Shown in pieces: positions 46,864 through 57,690 of a stretch of 64,000 bases of DNA; position 1 is the first letter of the stretch; each line of letters begins with the position of its first letter. This DNA comes from Brachionus plicatilis (lineage: Eukaryota; Rotifera; Eurotatoria; Ploima; Brachionidae), in NCBI GenBank assembly GCA_010279815.1, contig QEOQ01000573.1, forward strand, positions 62,011-126,010, given 5' to 3'. Made by a program: the position numbers and the translations under genes. The notes beneath the pieces are model-generated. The model saw only the letters and a list, made by a program, of their open reading frames with translations. It had not been told where the DNA came from and ran no database searches.

Positions 46864-47610
46864 TTATTTTCTATTCGCATAATCTTTTATAAATTGTTTT
46901 CCATTCACCAAATTCAAATGATCCAAATAGATGTTCAAATTGTGTAAATCTAAGTTAAAGTCGGGAGCAAATCTAAACTCGGGCAGCTTAGCATGTAGAA
47001 TGGAACTGATCAAAATAGCCAAAGTAGAGGTAATACCTGTTATGAGACATTTTTGACCCTGATGCTCCCATTTGAAATAATGCATAAAAAACTTATCATT
47101 CTTGTATCTGGACACAGATACACTGTGAATTTTGTTTTCGAGAAAAATCCATGTGGGAACTTTAAATATTAAATCAACCTCTTGGTAGTTGAGATTGGGT
47201 GCAAATTTTTGGTTATCAAGAAACGCTATGTTTGGAGTGACAATGGATCCATGAGATGTAAAAATTGGTTTAAATTGACACAGAACATCCAGACATTGCT
47301 TTTCCATTCCAACTTCTTCGTATGCCTCACGCAAAGCTGTGTCCAGCAGGCCTTTATCTTCTTTGTCAACGTTGCCTCCAATAAAGCAACATTCTCCTTT
47401 GAATAGTTTAAGATTTTGAGAGCGACGAGTCAGAGTGTAACAAAGCTGTGAATTTGAATCAAAAGATAATGGAATAAGCACAGATGCTTGCTTTAATTTA
47501 CCAATATTTGGATCGATTTCTATAAGTTTGTTCAAATAATTTGGATGGTGAAAATTGGACAAAAGTGTTCGATAATGATTTAAATTTTTTGTTAAATTTG
47601 AATATTTCAT
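46864..47610 (-). CDS. Nudix hydrolase of the CoA diphosphatase type (NUDT7/NUDT8-like)
   Basis: A single frame of 248 residues starts at the ATG at 47610. The CoA-pyrophosphatase signature YTLTRRSQNLKLFKGECCFI leads into the Nudix box (GGNVDKEDKGLLDTALREAY, then EEVGM, residues 78-102), which has the REx2EEx2 metal-binding glutamates. The usual Ser-Phe-Pro-Gly-Gly is Cys-Phe-Ile-Gly-Gly here. A GITSTLAILISSIL helix follows near the C-terminus, as in the family. Known reaction: hydrolysis of CoA and acyl-CoA to 4'-phosphopantetheine products. The C-terminus (NRK) is not a peroxisomal targeting signal, so the mitochondrial type (NUDT8) or cytosol is likelier than NUDT7. It is divergent from the gene at 48080. 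Confidence 0.8.
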   Translation of the reverse strand: MKYSNLTKNLNHYRTLLSNFHHPNYLNKLIEIDPNIGKLKQASVLIPLSFDSNSQLCYTLTRRSQNLKLFKGECCFIGGNVDKEDKGLLDTALREAYEEVGMEKQCLDVLCQFKPIFTSHGSIVTPNIAFLDNQKFAPNLNYQEVDLIFKVPTWIFLENKIHSVSVSRYKNDKFFMHYFKWEHQGQKCLITGITSTLAILISSILHAKLPEFRFAPDFNLDLHNLNIYLDHLNLVNGKQFIKDYANRK

Positions 47611-48079
47611 TATAATTAAAATAAATTAAGTAATAAAAAAAAATCATAATTTTTTAAAAATTTATTCGGTGAATTAAAGACAAAAAGTTGATGACTAATA
47701 ATTGATATTTTAAAGTTAATTAATTAATGAACAAGCTGTGTGATGAATCTAGCACTTATGAAAGTCTGAAATCTACGTTAAATAACGCTTTTTAATTAAG
47801 ATGCAGAGATAAGCTTATCTTTGATAGTTTGCACAATTTCAAATATGAAAACAAGCGCAATTAATTTAATCTCAAAAAATTAATTACTCGTGTTTGTCCA
47901 CTATTAGATTACCTAATTTATTTAATTTATCTCTAGGTATAAATTGAGCCTAATCTGTCTTAGAGCCTCAGATTTAATTTAATAATTGCATCAATTGCGT
48001 AAAACTTGACAATAACATTTATCTATAAAAACTTTGCATTTAATTCCAAAACAAAACTTAATAAAACACTTACAATAAA
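47611..48079. promoter_or_regulatory. Divergent promoter region with GATA palindrome
   Basis: The 469 bases between two outward-facing start codons must hold both promoters. AGATAAGCTTATCT at 47807-47820 is a perfect 14-base palindrome containing two inverted GATAA sites, and GATAG follows at once. Other TTATC/GATAA words occur near 47928 and 48019. GATA-type factors bind such sites in animals; binding here is inference. Confidence 0.45.
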
Positions 48080-48670
48080 ATGATCTCTATTAAACAAAAA
48101 ATTGTGGATATTACCAAGCAAGGCAAGGTACCAGTAAGAGTTGGTAGTCACAAGGTACACGTTCATGTTCATCATAACACTACTGGCCTTGAACTGATTG
48201 CCAGATCTTTGGAACAATGCAAAATTCACAATTTCAACTCTTACGAGCTTTACGAAAATGTCTATGGAATAGAACGTCACGTATCCAAAAAAGCCTTGAT
48301 CAGTGAATACACTCAGCAATGGCCACATAAAAATTGTTGTTTTAGAGTTAGAAAAAATGTTCTCAATTCGCGTCTGAATGAGACAATCGCTAAAAGCAAG
48401 GTCCTCAGGTCAAAGCTATTTGAAATGTCAAGACAAATGTCTTCAATGCAAAGTATTCAAGACGAACACATTTACTCAGATGTAAAAGATTCATCTGAGT
48501 CAAAATTGAAAAAGTTTAAAATTAACAAACTTAATAAGCTTAAAATAAAGAATAATTTTCGCAAATTGTTCACCGATTTCAAGGAATCAAGGAATAAGCA
48601 TTCGACAACAGCTAATTCAAGTGCTTTAATGTTTATTCTAAATGAAGTAAATTTTGATTCAACAATTTAA
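48080..48670 (+). CDS. Ras-association (ubiquitin-fold) domain protein, RASSF7-10-like
   Basis: A single frame of 196 residues from an ATG preceded by AACTTACAATAAA-type context. Residues about 17-92 resemble an RA domain of the N-terminal RASSF type: a beta-hairpin (VRVGSHKVHVHVHHNTTGLE), a helix (LIARSLEQC), then SYELYENVYGIERHVSKKAL and CCFRVRKN. This parallels the 'Tyr-x-Leu-x-Glu-x-x-x-x-x-Glu-Arg-His' pattern of RASSF9/10. The remainder is a helical, Lys-rich tail with possible coiled coil. The family acts as small-GTPase or kinase adaptors; this protein is shorter than vertebrate members. An RA domain is fairly likely, the exact subfamily is not. Confidence 0.55.
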   Translation: MISIKQKIVDITKQGKVPVRVGSHKVHVHVHHNTTGLELIARSLEQCKIHNFNSYELYENVYGIERHVSKKALISEYTQQWPHKNCCFRVRKNVLNSRLNETIAKSKVLRSKLFEMSRQMSSMQSIQDEHIYSDVKDSSESKLKKFKINKLNKLKIKNNFRKLFTDFKESRNKHSTTANSSALMFILNEVNFDSTI

Positions 48671-49042
48671 ATTTTTTTAAACAACAAATTGTAAACTTGT
48701 AATTTTGCCTTAATTTGTATTTAAATTATTGTTCTTATTTTATCTTTAATTTTATCTAAATAATAAAATTATAAACACATTTTTATTAATTCTTAACTTT
48801 TATTTTTCTATTAAACTAAAAGTAAGCGTTCAACCAATTAACCAATCATATTTATTTTATATATTAAAAGTTTCTTCAATGTCTATAGTCAAATATAAAA
48901 TTACTCAATTTGACTTAAATTATTGTACACTAATGGAATGATGTTGTAATTTATCTTAAATTTTATTTTAAATGTCGCCTATAAAGTTTATTATTAAATG
49001 ATATTTGATACATAAAATTTTTAAATCCTATCAACAGTTTGT

Positions 49043-49558
49043 TGGCATGTTGAAGTTTATGATCAAATGATCAAATGCTCAATTAAAAAGTAAGCATAAT
49101 AATTTCTTAAATTAACGAAATGATTTTTTTTTTATTGGTAATGATTTAACATATTATGCTACAGTCTCAAAAAATTATTTTAAGTTGATTGTAAAATAAA
49201 TGGATTGATAATCGATTTTTAGAATTAAAAAGAGTACAAAATCCGAAAGACAAAAAACTTAACTTCGCAAAGATAATAAGATTAAAAAACTAAATAACAT
49301 TTTATGTTCAGAAAAAAATTTATTTATTTGCATTATTAACTTTACTAAAAAATCAAAAATAATCGATCATTTTAGTTAATTTTGAACAAACTATTAATTT
49401 AAAATTTATTTTTTTTTGAAATTTTAATGTAACAAACTATGTTAATCAATGTTACATCAAGAATTTTATAAAATTCTACCTAATTCTTCAGGAAATTTAT
49501 TATTAAATATAAAATGAGCAATTTGATATAAAGTTTTGATCATAAACTTCAACATGCC
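49043..49558. mobile_element. Fold-back element B3
   Basis: GGCATGTTGAAGTTTATGAT at the left is mirrored by ATCATAAACTTCAACATGCC at the right, an exact 20-base terminal inverted repeat, with CAGTTTGT beside each end. AT-rich arms pair inward (TAACATATTATG near 49150 against ATAGTTTGTTACATT near 49430 is loose). About 515 bases; same family as B1, B2 and B4. Confidence 0.8.
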
Positions 49559-49654
49559 AGTTTGTTCCTACCAAGTAAAAATTAATTAATATTAGTCTCA
49601 TTTTTAATCATTGATCTTTACTAAAAATAATTATTTTCTTCTTTTTGTATATAG

Positions 49655-49990
49655 TCCCTAAATCTGATTGTGATTTTGTAACAAAAACAAAAATGAAATA
49701 ACCTTTTTACTATGAGTCTAAAAATTTTTCTACAAATGTATCAGCTGATAAACTTTGTACCATCCAAATTTACTCTCTGCAAAAACTCCATAAATTTATT
49801 TAAATTAATTTCTAATACATTTAGTACTTTGCAGACTTGCATAGTTTTACTGAGTCTTAGTATGGTTATAAGAAAGTATGTATCAGCTAATGAATTTTAA
49901 AGGACAATTTTTAGACTTTTAGTAAAAAAGTTATTTCATTTTAAGATTTTTGTTTTTGTTCTTTGTTTCAAAATTTTCAATGACCCCTAA
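49655..49990. mobile_element. Fold-back element E
   Basis: The left arm CCCTAAATCTGATTGTGATT leads to AACAAAAACAAAAATGAAAT and is mirrored at the right by ATTTCATTTTAAGATTTTTG and GACCCCTAAATC in inverted order. ACTATGAGTCTAAAAATT pairs with AATTTTTAGACTTTTAGT. The centre holds CTCTGCAAAAACTCCAT and TTTGCAGACTTGC, again the shared core. Related arm-like sequence occurs near 11870-11960. Confidence 0.72.
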
Positions 49991-51553
49991 ATCTTTAATC
50001 ATAGAATTATAAGCTTTAAGTTTTTTTATTTTCAATTATTTTTTTTTATTGCTGAACGATACATTATTTTGATTCTTTTTTAAAAATCAAATTTTTATTC
50101 GACAACTTTTTTGATGCTTTTTAATATATTTTTTAAATTAATTTTTATTTTTATTTTGTATTTTTAAAAAAATTTTGTAATTTATAGAAGGTTAAACTTT
50201 AACAATCCAAAAGAGCTTTGAGTATAGAAAAAATATATTGTTGTTTTATATTAATTCTAAATCAACTATAATTATACTAATTCTCATTTTTTATAATAAT
50301 AGTTTCAATTCTTATTTTTTTGCGAGTTTTCCTTCAGAATACGATGTCACTCTTAAAAAACATTTTTTTGGTGATTTTGAACTTTTTAAATTGATTAAAA
50401 TTGGTAAAGCAAATCTAATTTTGACATCAAAAAGATATTGCTTCTATGATAAATAACGAAAACTTATATTATATTAAAATAATCATGGAAAAATGATATT
50501 TTTATGTTTTATTTCAAAAATGCTTTTGATTGATTTACACAGAAAAAAATCATTAAGTCCTGTGTTTATATAAGAGAATAAAAAAATCTTACAGAAAATG
50601 TGCTTTTAGATAAATTGTTATTTTATAAATGAAAATTGTACTCTTCTATTATTATTTTTAGTTATAAATTTTTTATAAAATATTTAATTAAAAAAAAATC
50701 GAGTAATAGATCAAAATAAGAAGTGAATGGTGACATTTAAATATGATCTAATTTTTAAAATAAAATAAATTCTGTATTAGAAGAAATTAAAAAATTTGTT
50801 TTAAAATTAACAAACTATGATCAATTACTGAGCCGATTTATCAATTATTTTAATTTATTTTTGTTATAATATTTATGACAAAAAATCATTCAAAAGTTAC
50901 TGACAAATAAAGGCGATCATTTTAAAATTTAATTTCCATTTTTTTACTTTCATGGATCCATTTGATCCATTTAAATATTAATAAAATTTTTTTTAAATTT
51001 CAATTAGCTAAAATAAAATGTTTTTAATCTTTAAGTTCTTTTCAATGTGACTTTAAGCGACACTGTTGTTTTTAACTCTTGAAAAACAATTTTAATATTC
51101 AATAAAAATTTTCATGAATCAAAATGTCACTTATTACGTTAGCAAATAATAAATGGGTTAAATTTCATCAAGTGCTTTAAAATAAAATACATCTTTGAAA
51201 AACAAAATGAAAATTTTATATAAAGTAATAATTATGAAGTTTTATTAAAGACTATTAGTGAAAAACTTGTCTGGCAACCATTCAATAGCTTAAAAAAATA
51301 ATAAACATTATCCTGGAATCTTTTCTGATATAACATTTATGATATATAAATTATTAAGCTACCTGCTAGATCTTTACAGTTATAATTAAAAGAAAAATTT
51401 CGAAAAAACTCTGAATCCTTTTACTCACTTGTTCCAGCACTTAAAATTAATCCAACAAAAATCATTAAAAAGTTCGAAACCTTAATTTTGTTTTTAAATT
51501 GATTAAAAATCTTGTTTAAAATATATTTTTTTTTATTTTAAAAAAATATTAAC

Positions 51554-53480
51554 ATGGATTTTTTAAAAAATATTAACGAAATATTTTTCCATCTAAATAA
51601 TATGAGGTCTACGCCAATCTTTTGGCTTAAAGTCACCGTTGTCACTTTAACAGGCTTTTTCATTTTTTACACAAGGTATTTTATTTGAATAAGAAATAAG
51701 TTTAATCTAATTATATTTTGAATTAAGCAAAATTTTGTTTTCGTATCAATTTTTCAAAAAACTTGGTCTCAAAACCCCAAAATATCGTTTTTTCTACGGA
51801 AATCAATTAGAACTTACCAAGAACAATGTAAAATAAATAGTTAAATTTTTTTTTTTGATTTATTTTTTGTCACTTTTTTTGATATTAGAATTATTCGGAT
51901 GTATTAAAAGAATGGACTAAATTTCACGGAAAAACATTTGGTTATTACGAGGGTCATTTTCCTGTAATTGTTTCTAGTGATTTGGAATTTTTACAAGAGG
52001 TTTTCATAAAACAATCAAGCAATTTTTCTGCTAGAAGAGTTAATAAATTTAAATAAAATTAGAAATTAGTTTAAAAAAAAAAATTTAATTTAAAGAAAAT
52101 TTTTGTGTCTAGAGACGAAGATGCACCAGATCACGCATTGTTTACAGCCAGCAGAAATCGATGGAAGAAAATGCGCAACATAATGAATCCAACTTTTTCG
52201 TCAGCCAAATTGAGAGAGCTGGGTCCATTGCTAATTTTGTGTGCCGACAGACTCAAACATGTACTGGAAAACGAAAATGAAAAAGAAGTCAACATCACAC
52301 AGTATTTTTCAAAGGAAGAATGAAAAAAAATTAATTTTTTAAATTTAGATTTTTTAAACGTTTTACTATGGATAGTATTTGGAATTGTGCATTCGGTGTA
52401 GACATCGATTTTCAAAATAACCCAGAAAACATTTACTTCAAAAAATGTGAATCTTTATTTGAATTTTTGTCAAAGCCTAATATTCTTTCATTTATCGGAA
52501 GTATTTAAATTTATTAAATAAAAAAAAAAATGCTAAAAATTTATCTTTTGATCTTAGACTATTTTCATGAGTTTTTGGATCCGTTCATGGAAGTGATTCT
52601 CTTTTTGGAAAAATTTTTATCCAATTTTATTGACTTTACACGTATAAATCCCATTCTTTGGTTCATGAATCACGTATTTGAAATTGTAGAAATTCGTAAA
52701 AAAGGAAATATTGTAAAAAAAGATTATCTACAGCTTTTGATTAACTGTCAAACATTGACAACAATTGTATTTAAAAAATTTTTTTTTTTCCTATTTTTTT
52801 TGATAAATACTCTTTAAGGAAGTTAAATTAAATCTGGCTTTGTTCATGATAGCTGGATACGAAACAACAAGCATTGCATTGACCTATGCATGCTACTGTT
52901 TGGCCAAGTACCAAGGTGAACAAGCTAAAGTGTACGAGGCAATTAGGCAGCATTTTGACTCAGAAGAAGAAATAAATTCAGACAGTATACAAGAAGTCGA
53001 GTATTTGGATATGTTTGTAAAAGAAGTCCTAAGATACTATCCGACAGGAACATCGTAAAAATAAAGGAACTTCAAAAATTAATTTTATTTTTTATTTATT
53101 TCAAAAGGATAATAAGTCGAAAATGTACCAAATCGACTAATGTTAGAGGAATTGACATACCCGAGGGTTTGGTGATCGCAGTAGACGCATTAAGTCTCCA
53201 TGAGGATGTTGATTTGTGGGGACCAGTAGATCCGAAAGAGTTCTATCCACTTAGACATGCGGTTAAGCGAAATCCTCTGGCATTTTGGTCTTTTGGCAAC
53301 GGACCTAGAAATTGTATCGGGATGAAGTTTGCTTTTCTTGAGCTCAAGATTGCTCTGTCCAAAATGCTCATTAATTTTGAAATTCTACCGCTTAAAGACA
53401 TGAACGAAGAACTAGAGCTTTTTGAAGCGTTTGTAAGACGGCCAAAGCATGATGTAAATGTAACACTCAGAAAAAGATAA
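51554..53480 (+). CDS. Cytochrome P450, CYP3-clan type, eight exons
   Basis: Exons 51554-51675, 51728-51827, 51889-52038, about 52113-52301, 52349-52500, 52558-52766, 52819-53054 and 53108-53480 give about 509 residues. The N-terminus has a membrane anchor (VTVVTLTGFFIFYTR). The C-helix region reads RNRWKKMRNIMNPTFSSAKL, the I-helix AGYETTS, the K-helix KEVLR (ExxR), and the heme-binding loop FGNGPRNCIGMKFA with the axial cysteine. Overall this resembles CYP3A/thromboxane-synthase-like monooxygenases of the ER. The usual PERF-like motif is replaced by DPKEFYPLRH. All junction phases agree except exon 3 to exon 4: exon 3 ends in phase 0, while every usable AG before exon 4 needs phase 1 or 2. 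This is a one-base conflict that could be a frameshift, assembly error or unusual splice site. Confidence 0.87.
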
Positions 53481-55220
53481 TGTTTTTTATTTTTTAAATA
53501 AAATCAATCAAAAAATTAGATTAATTTTGAAGGAAAGAATAAAAGCTCTTTTGTAAAGATATTTTAGAACAATATTAAGATTAAAATAAAAAAAATAAAC
53601 TTTTATTTGACTAATTATTTAGAAAAAACATTTGTGCCCTTGATTTGCCAAAATGCTTGCTATCTAAATGTTTTTTACTCCACTAGCCACCTTATTATAA
53701 TTCCCTTTTAATTCAAAAAACTACTCATTTAATAATCTTATATTCTGCACTTGTTTTTAATATTCCAGTCTTTTCACAAACAAAAGGCTGAAAAGAGGGC
53801 TAAAGCCGCTCGGAACTGGCTTGGATTTCATATCCAAATTATTTTTCAAATAAAAAAATTGATAAAAAATGTTTTTAATAATCTTAAATATAATAATAAT
53901 AATAGTGAAATTTATTTCACTTGTTTGTTAAAAGTCTAGATTATGTAAATTATTTCGTGGCTGATTTATATCAAGCATTAGCTGAATTGAGCTTTTTCGA
54001 CAAAGCTTTATATTAACAAAGACTTTAGAAAGTACTTGAGCATTTTTTTATAATTTTTAAACCAAAATAAATAACTTGCTAAAAAAAATCCTTGATACAA
54101 AAATATTTATTTTTTTTTCTTAGACTAGAATAAATTTATTTTGTTGACATCTTGAAGTTGATGATCAATTCTAAAAGTTTTTCTTTAGATATTAAAATAA
54201 ATATTTGATTTAAATTAAATAATTTTAATGTTACATAATTAACATGTAATGTAGATATAAATAACAAAAAAATTTTGAAAAAACATTTTCTCAATCCATT
54301 GAAAAAATCGATTTTTAATTTAATTAACTGATTAGTAAAGTTTTTTTTCATTTTATTACTTTTGTGGAATTTGTTACTTTAATTTTTTTTTTTTTAAATT
54401 TGATTTTGAATGTTAGATACAAATACTTTTGAAATTAAAAAATTCAAATAAACTTTACAAAAAAATCAGTTAATACATTTAGATATGTATAAAAATCGAT
54501 TTTATCTATGGTTTGAGAAAATATTTTTTCAAAATTTTTTATATCTACATTACATGTTAATGATGTTACATTAAAATTATTTAAATTAAATCAAAGTTAA
54601 TTTTTAATATATAAAGATAAAATTTTTGAATTGAAATGATATTGTTGATAATTTCTTTTTTTTTTTCACCAAAAAAAATTCATTTTTATAAAAAATCTCT
54701 TCAATTGATCCTTGAATTGATCATCAACTTCAAGATACTATTTTCTTTTGAAGATTTTATTTTGAATACTTTTTATAGCCGCTTTTTAATAGACTCACAA
54801 AAATAAGATGGTTCATCAGAAAAAAAATATCTTCGAATAAATTTTCAACATTCTAAGATTCTTATAAAATTATTAAATTACTTTTTTTCAGAGTGTCACA
54901 AGTTAAGTTGGAAACAAATTTAAAAAAGTCAATACTTTGAATTGTAAAAGACCTAAAGTCTTAAAGGCATTTTTTTATTATTTTGAATTTAAAGTGGCTA
55001 AAAAAATAGTATTCTTTAACATTCATTTTGAATATTTTTTAGGATCCAAATGACTCGAGGCTATAATCAATCAAAAGACAGGTCATTTAGAATAATTTTA
55101 TTAGAAAAAAAAAAAAAAAATAATAAATAACATCTATTAATTTTGAAAAGGAAAATTATCTGACAAAATTGTCCTAATTATTAGTGTCAACTTTCATACG
55201 GCTCATTGAATTCGAAGTTA
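53481..55220. other. Intergenic region with repeat pieces and fold-back B4
   Basis: About 1.7 kb. A SINE-like fragment lies at 53780-53830 (GCTGAAAAGAGGGCTAAAGC), related to the block at 40190. Fold-back B4 fills 54143-54737. No gene was recognised. Confidence 0.45.
54143..54737. mobile_element. Fold-back element B4
   Basis: TTGACATCTTGAAGTTGATG at the left pairs with CATCAACTTCAAGATA at the right. Long inner arms are well preserved: TTACATAATTAACATGTAAT and GTAGATATAAATAACAAAAA face TTTTTTATATCTAC and ATTACATGTTAATGATGTTA, and AAAAAATCGATTTTTAATTT faces AAAAATCGATTTTATC. It is the longest (about 595 bases) and most obviously foldable of the four family-B copies. Confidence 0.82.
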
Positions 55221-56435
55221 TCAATTTAAGGTCACTCTAGTGTCATTCATGGTTGCATTGGAATAATTGGAATGATTGGAATAGTTGGACAGCATGTCTA
55301 GCAATTCAGGATCATAAATGGTTGCATTCGAGGTGTCCAAATGTTTAAATTTTTGAATGATTTGGGAACCAATATTGGAACTAGTTGAAGTGGAATTAAA
55401 TTGAGAAAAGAGGAGTCTGGCTGCTGCAGCCACCAAACTTGAATTCGACTGAGTCGAATTGTCGAAAAAGAACGTTTTGCCCGAAGTTACATTTAGCGAA
55501 ATGTCAACACCGACCACAATGGTGTCGCTATCCGTAGAATTGTCCTCATTGAACCGACTAGAATTTAACAAGCGCTTTTGGTTGCCATCTTGCATTGGCA
55601 AACTTGTTGAGCTTGCCATGGCGCTTCTAGTTATTACAACAGACAAAATTACGGCTATGGAAATTACGACCACTAGAACCAGTCCAATGATTGCCAGTGC
55701 CTTAAGCTTGAAGCTATTTCTCAATTTGGCGGACTTGTGGCTTAAGAGATTTTTATCCTGAAAATAGTTGTTGTTGTTGCTGTTGTGGTAGCCGGTGGCG
55801 CCATTCGGCCCAAGTGCTTCGTTCATCGCATACTGATTGAGAAATTTCTGTGAGCTGTTTGTGGCGTTTGCCGAGCTGCCCGCCATTTGCCACAAATTAG
55901 ACACAGGCCTATTGAATTGCTCTAGATGACGCGACGACTCGTAATTCATGGGCTCAAAGCTTATGTTCCTGTACGAGCTGTCAAATGACTGATTTGCCGG
56001 ATATTGGAGTCTGGCGCCAAAATTTTGAAAGCTCATGCTTTGTTCGATTGGAGCAAAGCGTTTGGGCGCTGCCTCGCCTTTGACGAGACGCGATGCGGCA
56101 ACAGGACCGGCCGGAGCGTAGTACCTGTACCGGTACGATGAACAATCGGCCTGTGGCTTCATGCATGTGGAGATGGTGGCGCGCTGCATTTCTGGCGGCA
56201 GAATGGGCGCAAAATTTTTGATGACTGAGGGTGGCGGTGGTGGTGCATAGGAAAATGTGCGATAAACAGCGTCCTGGAAGTACATGTTGGGCGTGAGGAT
56301 GAAGCGTTGCTGGTGGTGGACTGGGGCCGCATTGATCGGAGCTGGCATGCTGTCTGCACAGGACACATCGGTTGTCGATTCACTTTCTGAAGTTGACGAG
56401 TTGCGAGATCGAGAGTGCGCATTCATTTTTGGCAT
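55221..56435 (-). CDS. Unrecognised single-pass membrane glycoprotein
   Basis: A single frame of 404 residues from the ATG at 56435. The N-terminal 240 residues are polar and rich in Ser, Pro, Tyr, Asn and Gln, with a poly-Pro run (APPPPPS near 65-70), and end in a basic cluster (SHKSAKLRNSFKLK). One strongly hydrophobic helix spans about 245-269 (IIGLVLVVVISIAVILSVVI). The C-terminal 135 residues contain about a dozen N-x-S/T sequons (NSS, NST, NVT, NAT and others). The basic residues before the helix predict a type II orientation with a glycosylated external C-terminus. I do not recognise the family and see no enzyme motif. Coding GC is higher than in its flanks, which supports a real gene. 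Confidence 0.7.
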   Translation of the reverse strand: MPKMNAHSRSRNSSTSESESTTDVSCADSMPAPINAAPVHHQQRFILTPNMYFQDAVYRTFSYAPPPPPSVIKNFAPILPPEMQRATISTCMKPQADCSSYRYRYYAPAGPVAASRLVKGEAAPKRFAPIEQSMSFQNFGARLQYPANQSFDSSYRNISFEPMNYESSRHLEQFNRPVSNLWQMAGSSANATNSSQKFLNQYAMNEALGPNGATGYHNSNNNNYFQDKNLLSHKSAKLRNSFKLKALAIIGLVLVVVISIAVILSVVITRSAMASSTSLPMQDGNQKRLLNSSRFNEDNSTDSDTIVVGVDISLNVTSGKTFFFDNSTQSNSSLVAAAARLLFSQFNSTSTSSNIGSQIIQKFKHLDTSNATIYDPELLDMLSNYSNHSNYSNATMNDTRVTLN

Positions 56436-57431
56436 TTGACAAAAAAATAAAAATTTTCCTTTTTTTTTTTTTATTTTATTTTATTTTAAATTAAATGAAA
56501 TGACAATGAATCTCAATCTTTATATATATTTAGAAAGAGAATAAAAAATGTGTATTACAAATTTGGTTAGTTCAATGACCATTGGACATTTGGTTTGAAA
56601 TGTTTATTTGTTTGTCACAAAACTTATCGTTTATCTTATCTGCAATGGCTGAGTGATTTTCGACTATTTCAAGTTGTAATTAAAAAATAAAATGTCAATT
56701 TTGTTGAATGAATACTGGGAAATATTTTGTTGATGTTGTTGCAAATATTTCACTACTAGTAGGTCATAGATAAGTGAGTTTGATGGATTAGAATAAAGCA
56801 AATGGATGGGAATGGATATGTTTCTCTTTAGAAATTGGACAAGAGCGACTTTAAGCTCGTTCAAGCTTAACGCCCATTTAAATTGATTTTTAATTTTTTT
56901 TTCCAAAAGTTTATCATTTTTTAATTAGAATTTCTATTCATTCAACTGCAAACATTTTTAATTCAATTTCATCTCGGTTCAATATTTTTCTTTTCCTCTA
57001 AAATTCGATTAATTCAAATTAAACGCTCATAAATAAATGATTAAGCAAAAGTTTGTCCCTTAACTGACAACATATTAATAAAAATTTAAAAAAAATAATT
57101 ATTTTAAAAATTTATTTATTTAGCTCGAATTTTTTAGCACACTTCTACTAATAGTGACCACAATTGTTTTATTTTGATCTTTTAGAATTGTATAGTCATG
57201 TTACATTGTCGTTTGGACATACACTAGTGTCAAGTATTTTGTGTCATGATACCATGGCAGCTATAAACTTTTCTTTGTTAATGCTTGCTTTTAAAATTGT
57301 TTTTTATTTTCACCTTTTGAAAAAAATTAATTCAAGCTAAAGAAACTCTTTTGGTCAATATATTGAAGTGAACTTTTTTTTTTTTTGACATCGCAAACCA
57401 GCTTTTGGACACCTAGAATTTCAGAGTATTG

Positions 57432-57690
57432 TGAATTCCAAATACAAATAGAACAAAAATTCTTCATTTTTTAATAAATTAAAATAAAAGTTGGCAAAAA
57501 ATATTAGAAAAAATACTGAATCAATAAAATTTAAATAGATTATTGATTTAATTTAATAAAAAAAAGAGAAAAAAAACATTTTAAGTAAAAAAGTACTTTA
57601 TTGCAGTATTTTTTCTAATATTTTTAATTTAATTTAATTTTAATAAATCAAAAAATGAAGAATTTTTGTTCTATTTGTTATTTGAAATTC
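57432..57690. mobile_element. Fold-back element G1
   Basis: GAATTCCAAATACAAATAGA and ACAAAAATTCTTCATTTTTT at the left are mirrored by AAAAAATGAAGAATTTTTGT and TCTATTTGTTATTTGAAATTC at the right. AATATTAGAAAAAATACT pairs with AGTATTTTTTCTAATATT. The centre has TTAAATAGATTATTGATTTAATTT. The sequence starting at 63671 is a relative. Confidence 0.8.

Larger units (their letters stand above)
48671..51553. other. 2.9-kb intergenic region with two fold-backs
   Basis: Contains fold-back B3 (49043-49558) and fold-back E (49655-49990), only about 100 bases apart. The remaining sequence to the P450 start is AT-rich without credible coding potential. Confidence 0.5.

Noticed and set aside
50238..50456. 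72-codon frame ahead of the P450
   Set aside because: Begins without ATG, is composed of Phe/Ile/Lys typical of AT-rich noncoding sequence, and has no motif.
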